From JADKIH01 sp031385005 (GTDB lineage Bacteria > Bacteroidota > Bacteroidia > AKYH767-A > 2013-40CM-41-45): a DNA stretch of 64,000 bases. The translations under genes were made by a program, and so were the position numbers. This document shows, piece by piece, positions 8,606 through 16,917 of the stretch; position 1 is the first letter of the stretch, and the number at the start of each line of letters is the position of its first letter. The notes under the pieces were generated by a model that saw only the letters and a program-made list of their open reading frames with translations, had not been told where the DNA came from and made no database searches. The stretch is from positions 62,001 through 126,000 of the forward strand of contig JANNBB010000051.1 of NCBI GenBank assembly GCA_031385005.1. Reading direction: 5' to 3'.

Positions 8606-9703
8606 ATGCGCATAGCCATTTTAGCCGATCCTATCGATAATCAAAATGCCGGCATTCATGTGTATACGCGTGAAATGACAGAAGCCATGATACGGACTAA
8701 TCCCGGCCACGAATTAATACTACTACGCGAGAAACATGATGTAACCTTAAAAGGCGTTGAGCAAATTTCAGTCTGGAATACCCGTTTGCCCATTGGATTC
8801 GCTTCCTTGCGACTGTTTTTTCTTGTTCCCCTTATTCTTCATCGAAAAAAAATAGACATCGTAATAGAACCCGCCCACTTCGGACCTTTCAACCTCCTAA
8901 GTCATATCAAACGCGTTACCATCATTCATGACCTCACTCCCATTCTCTTTCCCGAATTACACAGGTGGCATAGTCAGATTTTACAAAAGATTTTTCTAAA
9001 AGGAATATTAAATAAAGCAAATCTGATTATCTCTAATTCAGATAATACGTCAAAAGATATTTGCAGAGTCTATCCCCTTAACTGCAAAAAAATAAAACGA
9101 ATTTATCCCGGAGTTAGTTCGATTTTCATACCCTCCAATAAACAGGGTGTATTAGAAAAATATAAAATTAACAATCCATATTTCCTATTCGTAGGTACGA
9201 TAGAACCCAGGAAGAACTTGCTTGTTCTATTAGAAGCTTTTCGAATATACAAAGAAAATAATAACAATTCAATTTCTCTGATAATTGCCGGTGGAATCGG
9301 ATGGAAAGCAGAAGCTTTTCATGAAGCTCTGAAGCATCACCCTAATAAAGATAAAATTATTTGTACCGGATTTGTTGATACGGAAGACTTACCAACTCTC
9401 TACTCGCTGGCAATCGCATTCATTTACCCTTCACTCTATGAAGGATTCGGATTACCTATTGTTGAAGCAATGAGTTGTGGCACCCCCGTTATTGCTGCCG
9501 ACAATTCCAGCCTATCGGAATCAGGAGGCAACTTGACACATTATTTCAATGCGAATGATCCGAAAGCATTGTCGTTACTGATGTCAAAAGTATCTGAACA
9601 GATAATCAAACAGGGAAAAAATACTTCTGATTTACTTGAATACGCAAATAAATTCAACTGGGATGAATTTGCCCATCTAATGTGGAAAACAATATTAGAG
9701 TAA
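8606..9703 (+). CDS. Family 4 glycosyltransferase
   Basis: A 365-residue GT-B enzyme, last gene of the export/sulfation cluster. It has 'IKRVTIIHDLTPILFPELH' in the N-terminal half, 'FVGTIEPRKNLLVLLEAF' at the start of the C-terminal half, 'GFVDTEDLP' and the EX7E motif in 'YEGFGLPIVEAMSCGTPVI'. This is the WbaZ/mannosyltransferase-like GT4 subgroup, the same as the C-terminal half of the preceding fusion protein, so the two are paralogues. It is expected to extend the lipid-linked glycan in the cytosol. The 82-base gap to the upstream gene is larger than elsewhere in the operon but shows no terminator. Confidence 0.83.
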   Translation: MRIAILADPIDNQNAGIHVYTREMTEAMIRTNPGHELILLREKHDVTLKGVEQISVWNTRLPIGFASLRLFFLVPLILHRKKIDIVIEPAHFGPFNLLSHIKRVTIIHDLTPILFPELHRWHSQILQKIFLKGILNKANLIISNSDNTSKDICRVYPLNCKKIKRIYPGVSSIFIPSNKQGVLEKYKINNPYFLFVGTIEPRKNLLVLLEAFRIYKENNNNSISLIIAGGIGWKAEAFHEALKHHPNKDKIICTGFVDTEDLPTLYSLAIAFIYPSLYEGFGLPIVEAMSCGTPVIAADNSSLSESGGNLTHYFNANDPKALSLLMSKVSEQIIKQGKNTSDLLEYANKFNWDEFAHLMWKTILE

Positions 9704-9821
9704 AAAAAATAACTATTCCTGCGTTGCAGTCAAATTGTTGTAAGCTAAATTCTTGAAAGCTACTTTCGATAATAATTTCCTTACCGGGAATAACAATATA
9801 CTTCAAAAGTCACAATAAGTA

Positions 9822-10574
9822 TCAAGTAGACACTTTTGCTTCTTTCTTAAGTTTGAAAATGGAAATAATAATCAAGGAAACAAGAATCAAAAATAAAATA
9901 AGTGACGAACCGATTGTTCCAAAATCCAAACCCCCTTTATCGTGCGTTTTTGTCAGCAAATCCCCGAAAGTCGCTCCAAATGGTCGCGTTAAAACAAAGG
10001 CTACCCAAAATAATATTATATGTGAAATATTTAAAAAGCGGTAGGCAAGAACGGTTAACCCTAGCAAACCTCCAATAAGTATTGCTCCTCCTGCAAAACC
10101 AAGCCCGGAGTCATCAGCAAGAAAATCACCTAAAGCTGTGCCAAGGGTATTTGAAAATAAAATGGCTGTCCAATAAAATATCTCTCCCCGAAATGTTTGA
10201 ATGTTTGAGACTGCCAAAGATTTTTCCGTCAATTTCCATATTATCAAAGTGATTACAAGAAGTGATATCAAGATCAATGAACCGGAAGCATAACCTATCT
10301 TTAACGTTCGGTCGATATAATCAGATATTGTTGTACCGGCTGTACTTGTTGCCAGGATAACCATCCAATAAATAATCGGATTAAATTTCTTGATTGAAAG
10401 TTGAATGACTAAAGTAACAAAGAAAAAGCTTAAAAGTATGGCTGAACTAAGTGCATATCCAACTTTCATCGTCATAGAAAGTAAATCCCCGGCTGTTTCA
10501 CCCAATGTTGTTGCACAAATTTTCATTATCCAAAAAGAAAATGTGATTTCCGGAAGCTTACTAAAACCTCTCAT
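9822..10574 (-). CDS. COG4705-like membrane protein with four internal repeats
   Basis: A 250-residue polytopic protein, about eight hydrophobic segments. It opens 'LPEITFSFWIMKICATTLGET', the hallmark of uncharacterised COG4705 membrane-anchored proteins. A motif of the form T-G-x-x-x-x-D-[FLY]-[LI] recurs four times: TTLGETAGDLL (22-32), STAGTTISDYI (77-87), NTLGTALGDFL (142-152) and RPFGATFGDLL (197-207), each followed by a Gly-rich hydrophobic segment. The protein is thus built from four copies of a two-helix unit, each with an Asp near one end of a helix. Function is unknown; the repeated Asp hints at a transporter or ion-binding role (inference). Its start overlaps the end of the next gene upstream by 4 bases. 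Confidence 0.75.
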   Translation of the reverse strand: MRGFSKLPEITFSFWIMKICATTLGETAGDLLSMTMKVGYALSSAILLSFFFVTLVIQLSIKKFNPIIYWMVILATSTAGTTISDYIDRTLKIGYASGSLILISLLVITLIIWKLTEKSLAVSNIQTFRGEIFYWTAILFSNTLGTALGDFLADDSGLGFAGGAILIGGLLGLTVLAYRFLNISHIILFWVAFVLTRPFGATFGDLLTKTHDKGGLDFGTIGSSLILFLILVSLIIISIFKLKKEAKVST

Positions 10575-10870
10575 TTTATATAATTCAAGAAAATTAATAT
10601 GATAACTATCAATATTCCCAATAAACTGGATACAAATAAATACTCGGCTATGCTCTCCATGCGATATTCACGTGTCAGACTTTTTGTTCGAAGTGATATA
10701 AAAGAAAACAAACAAGAAAAAATAAGAATCAATGCTATTACAGATGTAAATTCATCAATGAAACTGTATTCAGCATGATTATTAATATGGAGTGATGTAA
10801 TTACGAATAGACAAAATCCCAATAAATTTGCCGATGTACTAAGTATGTGTTGAGATGTTGTGTTCGCCAT
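10571..10870 (-). CDS. Hypothetical small membrane protein
   Basis: A 99-residue protein with three hydrophobic segments (about residues 10-26, 38-55 and 78-97) and a short basic loop 'SLRTKSLTREYRMES' between the second and third. I do not recognise the family. It overlaps the start of the COG4705-like gene by 4 bases (ATGA-type coupling), so the two are co-transcribed and may form a membrane pair. Confidence 0.6.
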   Translation of the reverse strand: MANTTSQHILSTSANLLGFCLFVITSLHINNHAEYSFIDEFTSVIALILIFSCLFSFISLRTKSLTREYRMESIAEYLFVSSLLGILIVIILIFLNYIK

Positions 10871-10903
10871 GGAGATTAAAAATTAAAGAGTCCTCGCAAA
10901 ATA

Positions 10904-10990
10904 TTATTTTCCAAATTGCACCTGTTGTTTCAACGCATCCAACTCCTTATTCGTAATAATAAACAGATGCTCTTCAAAAACCAAATCAAC
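10904..10990 (-). pseudogene. Possible gene remnant in the gap upstream of the small membrane protein
   Basis: Read on the - strand, an open stretch of 28 codons encodes VDLVFEEHLFIITNKELDAL followed by KQQVQFGK and a stop. It has no start codon of its own, but its composition (charged helix, no low complexity) looks like the C-terminus of a former protein. It could equally be chance in a 164-base gap. Confidence 0.2.
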
Positions 10991-11034
10991 TTAATTGTGA
11001 AATTAAATATTCTCGGCAAACATATCCTAATTTT

Positions 11035-12540
11035 TTAATTTACCAATTTCCTTAATGAATCCTTTGCTCGTTTGTTTTCAGGTTTTATCGATAGGGCTTT
11101 TTTGTAGCATTTAATTGCCTCTTCTTTTTTGCCTAGAATAATATATACATCACCCAAATCGTTCCATGCCACAACAATATTAGGAAATGTTTGAGTATAA
11201 TATTCATAAAGTATAAGCGCTTCTCTGTTCCTATTTTCACCGATCAGTTTTTGTCCTACTTCCAATAAAACCATGTCATCGTCTACAGTTAACTTTTCTT
11301 TGCCCAACTCAAGCGCGAGATTAGTTGTTTCCGGCCTTAAGAGTATAGTATAAATTTGCTTTGATAATTCATTTTCAAACGAGGTGGTCATGGATACTTC
11401 ATCAGTTTCAATTTTACCTAAAAAATAAAGCTGCAAAATATTGGGTAAAACCATACTGGTATTTATTTCAGCTTCATTCGTCACCATATAAAATACAATT
11501 CCTTCTTCAGGATACCTGACTATTCTGGCAAAATAAATACCGTTGCTGCCGCCGTTTGAAATTACTCGGGTATTTCGTTTACTTTTTGAAAGATTGCATC
11601 CATAGCCAAAAAAAGATTGGCCACCATTTCCCTCTTCAAGAATATGTTCAGTAAACATTTTTTGAATACTGTTTTCACCTAAGACGGTATGTTTGGAAAA
11701 TCCGTTTATCCACAGAAACATTTCATCCAAGGATGCCTCGAGTCCACCGTTAGCCTTTAAATTCCAGAAAGGACCACCTCCAGCCTCTTCAAATCGCTGT
11801 TGATGGGTTCCCCATCTATTTCCATTCTGATAACCAATTGCTATCGTATCATTCTTTGAAATGGGATAATGGTAGCCGATACTTTTAATCCCCAATGGTA
11901 TAAGCACATTTGTATTAAGAAATCTTTCATAATCCAATCTGGACACTTGCTCAATAATAATTCCTAAAATACTGAAACCAACATTCGTATATACGGCCCT
12001 TTCACCCGGTTTAAATGCTAGCGGTTCTGTAAATGCTCTTTTTAAAAATTCGGCCTTATCTATGGCCTCATAATCTCCTCTATCGTTTTTCAAAAACTCA
12101 TGAAATCCCGAAGAGTGTGTAAGTAATTGATGAATCGTTATACCGGCTTTGTCAGAAGGTGCGTCGTGAAAGAATTTTTTCAACTGATCGTCCGTTGATA
12201 TTTTATTCTCTTCCACCAACTTCATTATTGCTGTTGCTGTAAATGCTTTAGTTATACTGCCGATAGAGGCTAAGGTCCGTTCTGTGAACGGTATTTTATT
12301 CTCTTTATCGGCCCAACCAAAGCCTTTGCTAAAAATTTTTTTCTCATCCTTAATTATCAGCAAACCACCGGAATAATTTTTTTCAGCTGAAAGTTTATTC
12401 AAATAGTTTTCAATTTTTTTTACGGTATCATTAACTATGATTTCCGTAGCAATTGCATTATCCGAAGTATCCGTTTTTACACTATTTGAACAGGCAGCGA
12501 GAAAACTTGCTGCTATTAAATGCCATAATATTTTATTCAT
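11035..12540 (-). CDS. Serine hydrolase, class C beta-lactamase-like lipoprotein with C-terminal TPR
   Basis: A 501-residue exported lipoprotein: lipobox LAAC with Cys17. The body (about 40-370) is a penicillin-binding-protein/class C beta-lactamase fold with the catalytic S95-I-T-K98 in 'ASIGSITKAF', the second motif Y184-T-N186, and 'SNGGSNG' where class C enzymes have KTG. Bacterial members of this group are mostly D-amino-acid peptidases or esterases rather than antibiotic-resistance enzymes. The last 50 residues ('AWNDLGDVYIILGKKEEAIK...') form a single tetratricopeptide repeat plus a capping helix. A strong GGAGGC ribosome site sits 1-6 bases before the ATG. It appears to be a single-gene unit. 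Substrate unknown. Confidence 0.82.
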   Translation of the reverse strand: MNKILWHLIAASFLAACSNSVKTDTSDNAIATEIIVNDTVKKIENYLNKLSAEKNYSGGLLIIKDEKKIFSKGFGWADKENKIPFTERTLASIGSITKAFTATAIMKLVEENKISTDDQLKKFFHDAPSDKAGITIHQLLTHSSGFHEFLKNDRGDYEAIDKAEFLKRAFTEPLAFKPGERAVYTNVGFSILGIIIEQVSRLDYERFLNTNVLIPLGIKSIGYHYPISKNDTIAIGYQNGNRWGTHQQRFEEAGGGPFWNLKANGGLEASLDEMFLWINGFSKHTVLGENSIQKMFTEHILEEGNGGQSFFGYGCNLSKSKRNTRVISNGGSNGIYFARIVRYPEEGIVFYMVTNEAEINTSMVLPNILQLYFLGKIETDEVSMTTSFENELSKQIYTILLRPETTNLALELGKEKLTVDDDMVLLEVGQKLIGENRNREALILYEYYTQTFPNIVVAWNDLGDVYIILGKKEEAIKCYKKALSIKPENKRAKDSLRKLVN

Positions 12541-12577
12541 GCCTCCTAAAATTATTAAATAAATTAGTTAGAATAAT

Positions 12578-12594
12578 ATTCAATTAAATTGAAT
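12578..12594. promoter_or_regulatory. Inverted repeat upstream of the beta-lactamase-like gene
   Basis: ATTCAATT (12578-12585) and AATTGAAT (12587-12594) are perfect inverted copies around a single A, about 40 bases before the start codon at 12540. It has the form of a dimeric repressor site, but the region is so AT-rich that chance is possible. The rest of the 321-base gap 12541-12861 contains only the terminator at 12806-12842. Confidence 0.25.
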
Positions 12595-12805
12595 TCTATT
12601 CATATATAATCTGAACTAAATCAATCGTATATTTTAATAAAATTAAAATAAACTTTCACAATTAAAGAACACATAACCTTAATGTTAGTAAATTTAACTT
12701 TTCATTAAGAAAACAAACTCTAAAACAAGAGTAAATTATATAATTGATCGTCCTTTTGATTAATTAATGAAACAATTAACTTCTTGAGAAAAGATTAATG
12801 GCAAC

Positions 12806-12842
12806 AAAAAAAGGTTGTCCCGTATGAACGGAACAACCTTTC
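12806..12842 (-). terminator. Intrinsic terminator of the SnoaL-like gene
   Basis: A 13-bp stem with one mismatch (12810-12823 with 12828-12841) closes an ATGA loop; its core is GGTTGT/ACAACC. On the - strand the stem runs into a tract of seven T. It lies 20 bases after the stop of the gene at 12862. Confidence 0.75.
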
Positions 12843-12861
12843 AAAATTGTCGATTAGTATT

Positions 12862-13350
12862 TTAATTATGGGGCGCAGGATCCGGTGCAAAATTTGCATG
12901 AACGAGTTTCCATTTTCCCGCTTGCTTAGCATAAACACGAGTTGATTTGGCACGAATTGGCTTTACTTCGCCATCTTTATTCTTAGATAAACCGGCATAA
13001 TTATAAGAAAGAATAGCTACATCTCCATAGACCTGAACTTTTGGATTAAGCATTTCCCCGACAAGAGTACGACCCGGATCTTTACTTCCCGCTTCTGCTA
13101 ATCGCACAAGGAGGGCTTTCCCTTCTAATCGTGTTGAGTAGTCGCCATTAAATTCAGTATACTCATCAGAAATGTTTTTAAATTGTTCTGTTACGTTTGC
13201 CGGATCAGCAATTTCAGCTGCCCATTGCGCTTTCACAATACCGATAATCTCATCTGATGTTTGCTGAGCCGTTACTGCTTGTCCATAACTGGTTGATGGC
13301 AAAATAGCAATACCCGAAAGTATTACGAATGTTAATAATAGTTTTTTCAT
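12862..13350 (-). CDS. Exported SnoaL/DUF4440-like (NTF2-fold) protein
   Basis: A 162-residue protein with a signal peptide ('MKKLLLTFVILSGIAILPSTSYGQ', cleavage probably before QA at about 24-25). The mature part has the NTF2-like order: helices about 28-65, 'YTEFNGDYSTRLEGKALLV', then the strands 'PKVQVYGDVAILSYNYAG' and 'STRVYAKQAGKWKLVHANF'. The final 'WKLVHANFAP' is the usual closing strand of DUF4440/SnoaL proteins. Such domains bind small hydrophobic ligands or act as calcium/calmodulin-type association domains; no catalytic residues can be named here. It is followed by a strong terminator and seems to be transcribed alone. Confidence 0.65.
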   Translation of the reverse strand: MKKLLLTFVILSGIAILPSTSYGQAVTAQQTSDEIIGIVKAQWAAEIADPANVTEQFKNISDEYTEFNGDYSTRLEGKALLVRLAEAGSKDPGRTLVGEMLNPKVQVYGDVAILSYNYAGLSKNKDGEVKPIRAKSTRVYAKQAGKWKLVHANFAPDPAPHN

Positions 13351-13502
13351 AAAATTGTGTGTTTAGTGTTTTGCTTACTCTATTTGGTTTTCAGCTATCC
13401 CATATTAATAAAAAGTAAAGTAAGCAATTAATTAACAAACTTTCATTATAAATTTAAATAAATCTATAAATAAATAATTATTAGGAATTCTTTTAAGCAT
13501 AA

Positions 13503-13793
13503 TTACTTTATAATTGCAAACCTTACAGGGGTGTTTTCTGCGCTACGTCTTATTTTCTTTTTAGCTTCTAAATCCAACTTTACCCACTCCATGTGCCATT
13601 CAACAGAACCTTCAAATTTCGTTTTATTTTTTTTAAAATCAGCAGTGACCTTTTTTAATAATTCACTGTGAGTTAATTCTTCACTTGCTTTTAATGCTGT
13701 TAAAATCGATTTTTCCATTACCGTGTATTTGTTCTTATCCATACTAATAGCTTTTTTTCCGGCAGGGTGAAGAAGATTAATTTTCTGATCCAT
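13503..13793 (-). CDS. DUF6958-like small cytosolic protein
   Basis: A 96-residue soluble protein. It reads 'INLLHPAGKKAISMDKNKYT', then a helical middle and 'FEGSVEWHMEWVKLDLEAKK' before 'KIRRSAENTPVRFAI'. This order (LHP.GK....DK.KY.VM, then a winged-helix-like region ending in a KLDLEA helix) matches my memory of DUF6958 proteins, small proteins of unknown function found in many Bacteroidota and Proteobacteria. The fold looks like a small helical domain related to winged-helix proteins. It stands alone, 44 bases upstream of the start region of the GDYXXLXY gene. Confidence 0.55.
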   Translation of the reverse strand: MDQKINLLHPAGKKAISMDKNKYTVMEKSILTALKASEELTHSELLKKVTADFKKNKTKFEGSVEWHMEWVKLDLEAKKKIRRSAENTPVRFAIIK

Positions 13794-13836
13794 TTTCTAT
13801 AAGTTGATTTAAAAATAATGTAATTTAAAAAAGACC

Positions 13837-14421
13837 TCATTGATTACTACTACTATTTCTTTTCTTGACAATTTCCTGTATGGAAGTCTCATTAATTAAT
13901 ACATCTTTTAATACTGCCTCTCCATCTTTAATACTTACTAAACCATAAGTACTGATGTTTGTATCTAATACAGTTTCATTGTAAACTATCTCTGCCATTG
14001 GAGCCTTACTTTCTTCCATGTAAAATCGGGTAAAAGGGTATTCAATGAATAACCAGGTAGAATCTGAATTTTGAATATAATCAACTTTCGCTTTAACAAA
14101 ATCCACTGTTTCAAGAGGTTTAATTTTCGAAACGGATTGAATTTTAGCAAATCCATCATTGCTTATTGTTAGGAGAACAAAAACGGTTTCATTGTTTAAC
14201 CAGTCAATTTGGTTTTGAATCAAAATCGAATTTTCACTAAACTGAAGTGATACAAATTTCCCTCTAAACGGATCATTTGGATCGATGGGTTGAGTTCGGA
14301 ATTTAAATTCCTTTCCGGTAGCAAGTACATCCTCCCGATCGAATATCATTTTTGCCGGTATAAATAATTGCACCAATGAAACCAGAATAAAAACAATAAG
14401 TACTTTATTTTTAGTATTCAT
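13837..14421 (-). CDS. GDYXXLXY domain membrane-anchored protein
   Basis: A 194-residue protein with one N-terminal hydrophobic segment (about 6-23) acting as an anchor or uncleaved signal, then an extracytoplasmic domain. The family motif GDYxxLxY is replaced by 'DPFRGKFVSLQF' near residues 50-62, which aligns as G-K-F-V-S-L-Q-F. Upstream in the sequence comes 'REDVLATGKEFKFRTQPIDP', also typical. These proteins are encoded next to DUF2157 membrane proteins, as here: the two genes overlap by 11 bases. Function of the pair is unknown. Confidence 0.75.
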   Translation of the reverse strand: MNTKNKVLIVFILVSLVQLFIPAKMIFDREDVLATGKEFKFRTQPIDPNDPFRGKFVSLQFSENSILIQNQIDWLNNETVFVLLTISNDGFAKIQSVSKIKPLETVDFVKAKVDYIQNSDSTWLFIEYPFTRFYMEESKAPMAEIVYNETVLDTNISTYGLVSIKDGEAVLKDVLINETSIQEIVKKRNSSSNQ

Positions 14422-15697
14422 GTTCTTTTCTTCTTTTTAGCATCCGATAGTTGGCAACAAAAAAACCAATTCCTGCTGTTACGAATAACAATCCTCTGGT
14501 TACAAAAGATAAATCCGAATCGAAAAATTTACAAACAGACAAAGTCATCATTATTAATAAACCGTAATTCAAAATTCCTAAATGGTTTTCCTTTGCGCCT
14601 CTTCTTATGGTCAATACACCGATTAACAATACAAGCAAGTTGACAAGAAATATTGATATAAAGGAATAAATTCCAATAAAGAATATGACAATAAATAATA
14701 AGTAAGCATAATTCATCGGTTTGCTTACGTCAAATAACTTTCGCTTTCCTTGCCGAATAAATACCAAAACTGCCAGTAAAGTAAGTATTGATGATGCAAT
14801 GAATTCCGGAGAAGTGATAACCAAGTTGAAGAATAAATTTCCCTTTTGAAGTTTTTCCCAAAACCAATCAAAACTTAAAGCCAAAAGAATAGATATAGTT
14901 CCCAATGCTCCAAGAGTAAGATAGCCATTGCTTCTTGACTTTTGATTTTGAAAGAATACCGAATTTCCAATTAAATAAAACAAACCAAAAAGACTCATAT
15001 AAGCTACGAATAATAATTCTTCATTACTTTTTGCAACTGTTCCAAGTGTAATTGTAATAGATAATGGGAAAAGCCAATTGTGAAAAATCATAAAATTGCT
15101 CTCCGGATTTCTTTTATACAAACTGTAATAATGTGGTAATGCAAGTAATAGTAACAACCAATAATAATAAGATTCAGAAGATGGATATGTCCAGTAACTT
15201 GTTTCACCTGCGTAATAGGTAATTCCTACTAAATATAACAAAGAAGTTACGGATGACTGCATCAAATAAATTAATGGAAGACAAAGAATCATCCATGTTA
15301 AGAGAAACCCGCTTAAATCTCCTGAAATATTATAAATCTGAGCAACAATAGAAATACTTCCTCCGACAGCAAAAAACAAAAATGCAGCAGCACCTTCACG
15401 AAGGGCAATGCTATCCGCTTTCGTAGTTAATGTAAAGAAGCAAAGTGCTTGTCCGGCAATTAACGGTAGAAAAGCAAAAAATGTTTTCCAGCCCTTTGGT
15501 AATTCGTCCCAGTTATGGGCAATGATGAGTAATACTCCGAGTCCGACTAAAATCGCTCCCAATATTCCGAATATTACAAATAGTCGACTCTGCGACTGTC
15601 CTCCTTTTTGCTTATAATAATTTTCGATCTTCTCTGCCGTCTCCCGGGAAATGATTTCAGACTTAACAAGTTCTGCAATATCCTTTAAAATACTCAT
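14411..15697 (-). CDS. DUF2157 domain polytopic membrane protein
   Basis: A 428-residue protein. The first 35 residues form a soluble helical pair ('LVKSEIISRETAEKIENYY'), then 'FVIFGILGAILVGLGVLLI' starts about 11-12 transmembrane segments, with 'AHNWDELPKGWKTFFAFLPL' after the first. This is the DUF2157 pattern. It is translated first in the pair and overlaps the GDYXXLXY gene by 11 bases. No enzymatic motif is visible. Confidence 0.8.
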   Translation of the reverse strand: MSILKDIAELVKSEIISRETAEKIENYYKQKGGQSQSRLFVIFGILGAILVGLGVLLIIAHNWDELPKGWKTFFAFLPLIAGQALCFFTLTTKADSIALREGAAAFLFFAVGGSISIVAQIYNISGDLSGFLLTWMILCLPLIYLMQSSVTSLLYLVGITYYAGETSYWTYPSSESYYYWLLLLLALPHYYSLYKRNPESNFMIFHNWLFPLSITITLGTVAKSNEELLFVAYMSLFGLFYLIGNSVFFQNQKSRSNGYLTLGALGTISILLALSFDWFWEKLQKGNLFFNLVITSPEFIASSILTLLAVLVFIRQGKRKLFDVSKPMNYAYLLFIVIFFIGIYSFISIFLVNLLVLLIGVLTIRRGAKENHLGILNYGLLIMMTLSVCKFFDSDLSFVTRGLLFVTAGIGFFVANYRMLKRRKEHEY

Positions 15698-15782
15698 TGG
15701 CGATTAGAACAGTACAACAGAGATTAGTTTTTAAAAAATAAAGGTAAATAAATTATTCATTAAAAAAAGTTGAAATAATTAA

Positions 15783-16913
15783 TTAGTCTTCTGTATTTTT
15801 CATTTTCATCAACAAAGTATAAGCGCCTTTAGTTACAAATGTTTGGCTGCTTAAGTCTTTATTGTCCGGGAAGGATATTTGCGTAAATCCATTTTCATTG
15901 CTGGCACTATTGACCTCCTGCATTTCGAATTTATTTTTTATGCTTTCGGTGAATACATATTGCTTGCCTTCAAATAAAACGATGGCATCATCCGGGATTA
16001 CAAAAGCCATACTGCTTTGCACTTCAATTTCTGCATTCATGAACATTCCCGGAATAAGGGTTTTGTCGTATTTTTCGAAATGGCAATGGACTTCGGCACT
16101 ACGGTCATGTGATAAATCTTTTCCGATTAATATTATTTCGCAAGGATATTTCTTTTCCGGATTAGAATTAGTGTAAGCTATTAATTTTTGTCCAATAAAT
16201 AATTTATTGATGTCTCTTTCGAAAATATTTAAGGCCAGATGAATATCTGTTGGATTAACTAATTCAAATAGTATATCAGAAGGGTTAGCATATTTACCAA
16301 TGTTGGCATTGACTGCTGAAACATATCCGTCAATGGGTGAAGTGATATTTATGCTTCTTGATAAATTATTCTCGTTCAGTGTTTCCGGGTTAATACCAAT
16401 AAGTTTTAGTTTCTCACTTAATGACCTGACTAAAACTTTTTGAGTCGTATATTCAACCTGTGCTTGTTGAAACACTTTGTCACTGGCTGCTTTGCTTTTA
16501 TTGAGTTCTTCTTGCCGAATAAATTCTTCTTCTGCAAAAATTAATCTTGCCTTAGCCGTAAGATATTCCTGTTGCAAGGTGACGTACTGTTGGTCTTCCA
16601 TTACTGCTAAAACTTCGCCTTTAACGATGTGCATGCCGGCAAGAAGTTTTGTTGACTTTAAATAACCTCCTAAAGGGATACTGACTGAAACCATATTTTG
16701 AGGCGGTACATCAATACTGCCGCTTACTTTGAGCAATGATGCAATATTGCGTTGCTCAATTTTCCCTGTTTCAATTTTAGAAATAATATGTTGCGCTTCA
16801 GTTAGTTCAACTGTATTGACTGTTGTTGATTCTTCTATTTCCGCTTTCTCCTCTTTGCTCCTGCATGAAGCTAAAATTGAAATTACTATTGCCAAAAAGA
16901 TATAATTTTTCAT
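15783..16913 (-). CDS. Heavy-metal RND efflux periplasmic adaptor (CusB/CzcB-like), lipoprotein
   Basis: A 376-residue membrane-fusion protein. A lipobox LASC gives acylated Cys17, so it is anchored in the inner membrane. About 55-95 and 195-220 are the two halves of the lipoyl-like domain ('VSVSIPLGGYLKSTKLLAGM', 'ITSPIDGYVSAVNANIGKYA'), separated by a helical hairpin of about 90 residues. Beta-barrel and membrane-proximal domains follow ('LIPGMFMNAEIEVQ', 'VIPDDAIVLFEGKQYVF'). It links the RND pump encoded 4 bases upstream to its outer-membrane channel. No Met/His-rich N-terminal metal site of the E. coli CusB kind is seen, so the metal cannot be named. Confidence 0.85.
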   Translation of the reverse strand: MKNYIFLAIVISILASCRSKEEKAEIEESTTVNTVELTEAQHIISKIETGKIEQRNIASLLKVSGSIDVPPQNMVSVSIPLGGYLKSTKLLAGMHIVKGEVLAVMEDQQYVTLQQEYLTAKARLIFAEEEFIRQEELNKSKAASDKVFQQAQVEYTTQKVLVRSLSEKLKLIGINPETLNENNLSRSINITSPIDGYVSAVNANIGKYANPSDILFELVNPTDIHLALNIFERDINKLFIGQKLIAYTNSNPEKKYPCEIILIGKDLSHDRSAEVHCHFEKYDKTLIPGMFMNAEIEVQSSMAFVIPDDAIVLFEGKQYVFTESIKNKFEMQEVNSASNENGFTQISFPDNKDLSSQTFVTKGAYTLLMKMKNTED

Positions 16914-16917
16914 TATC

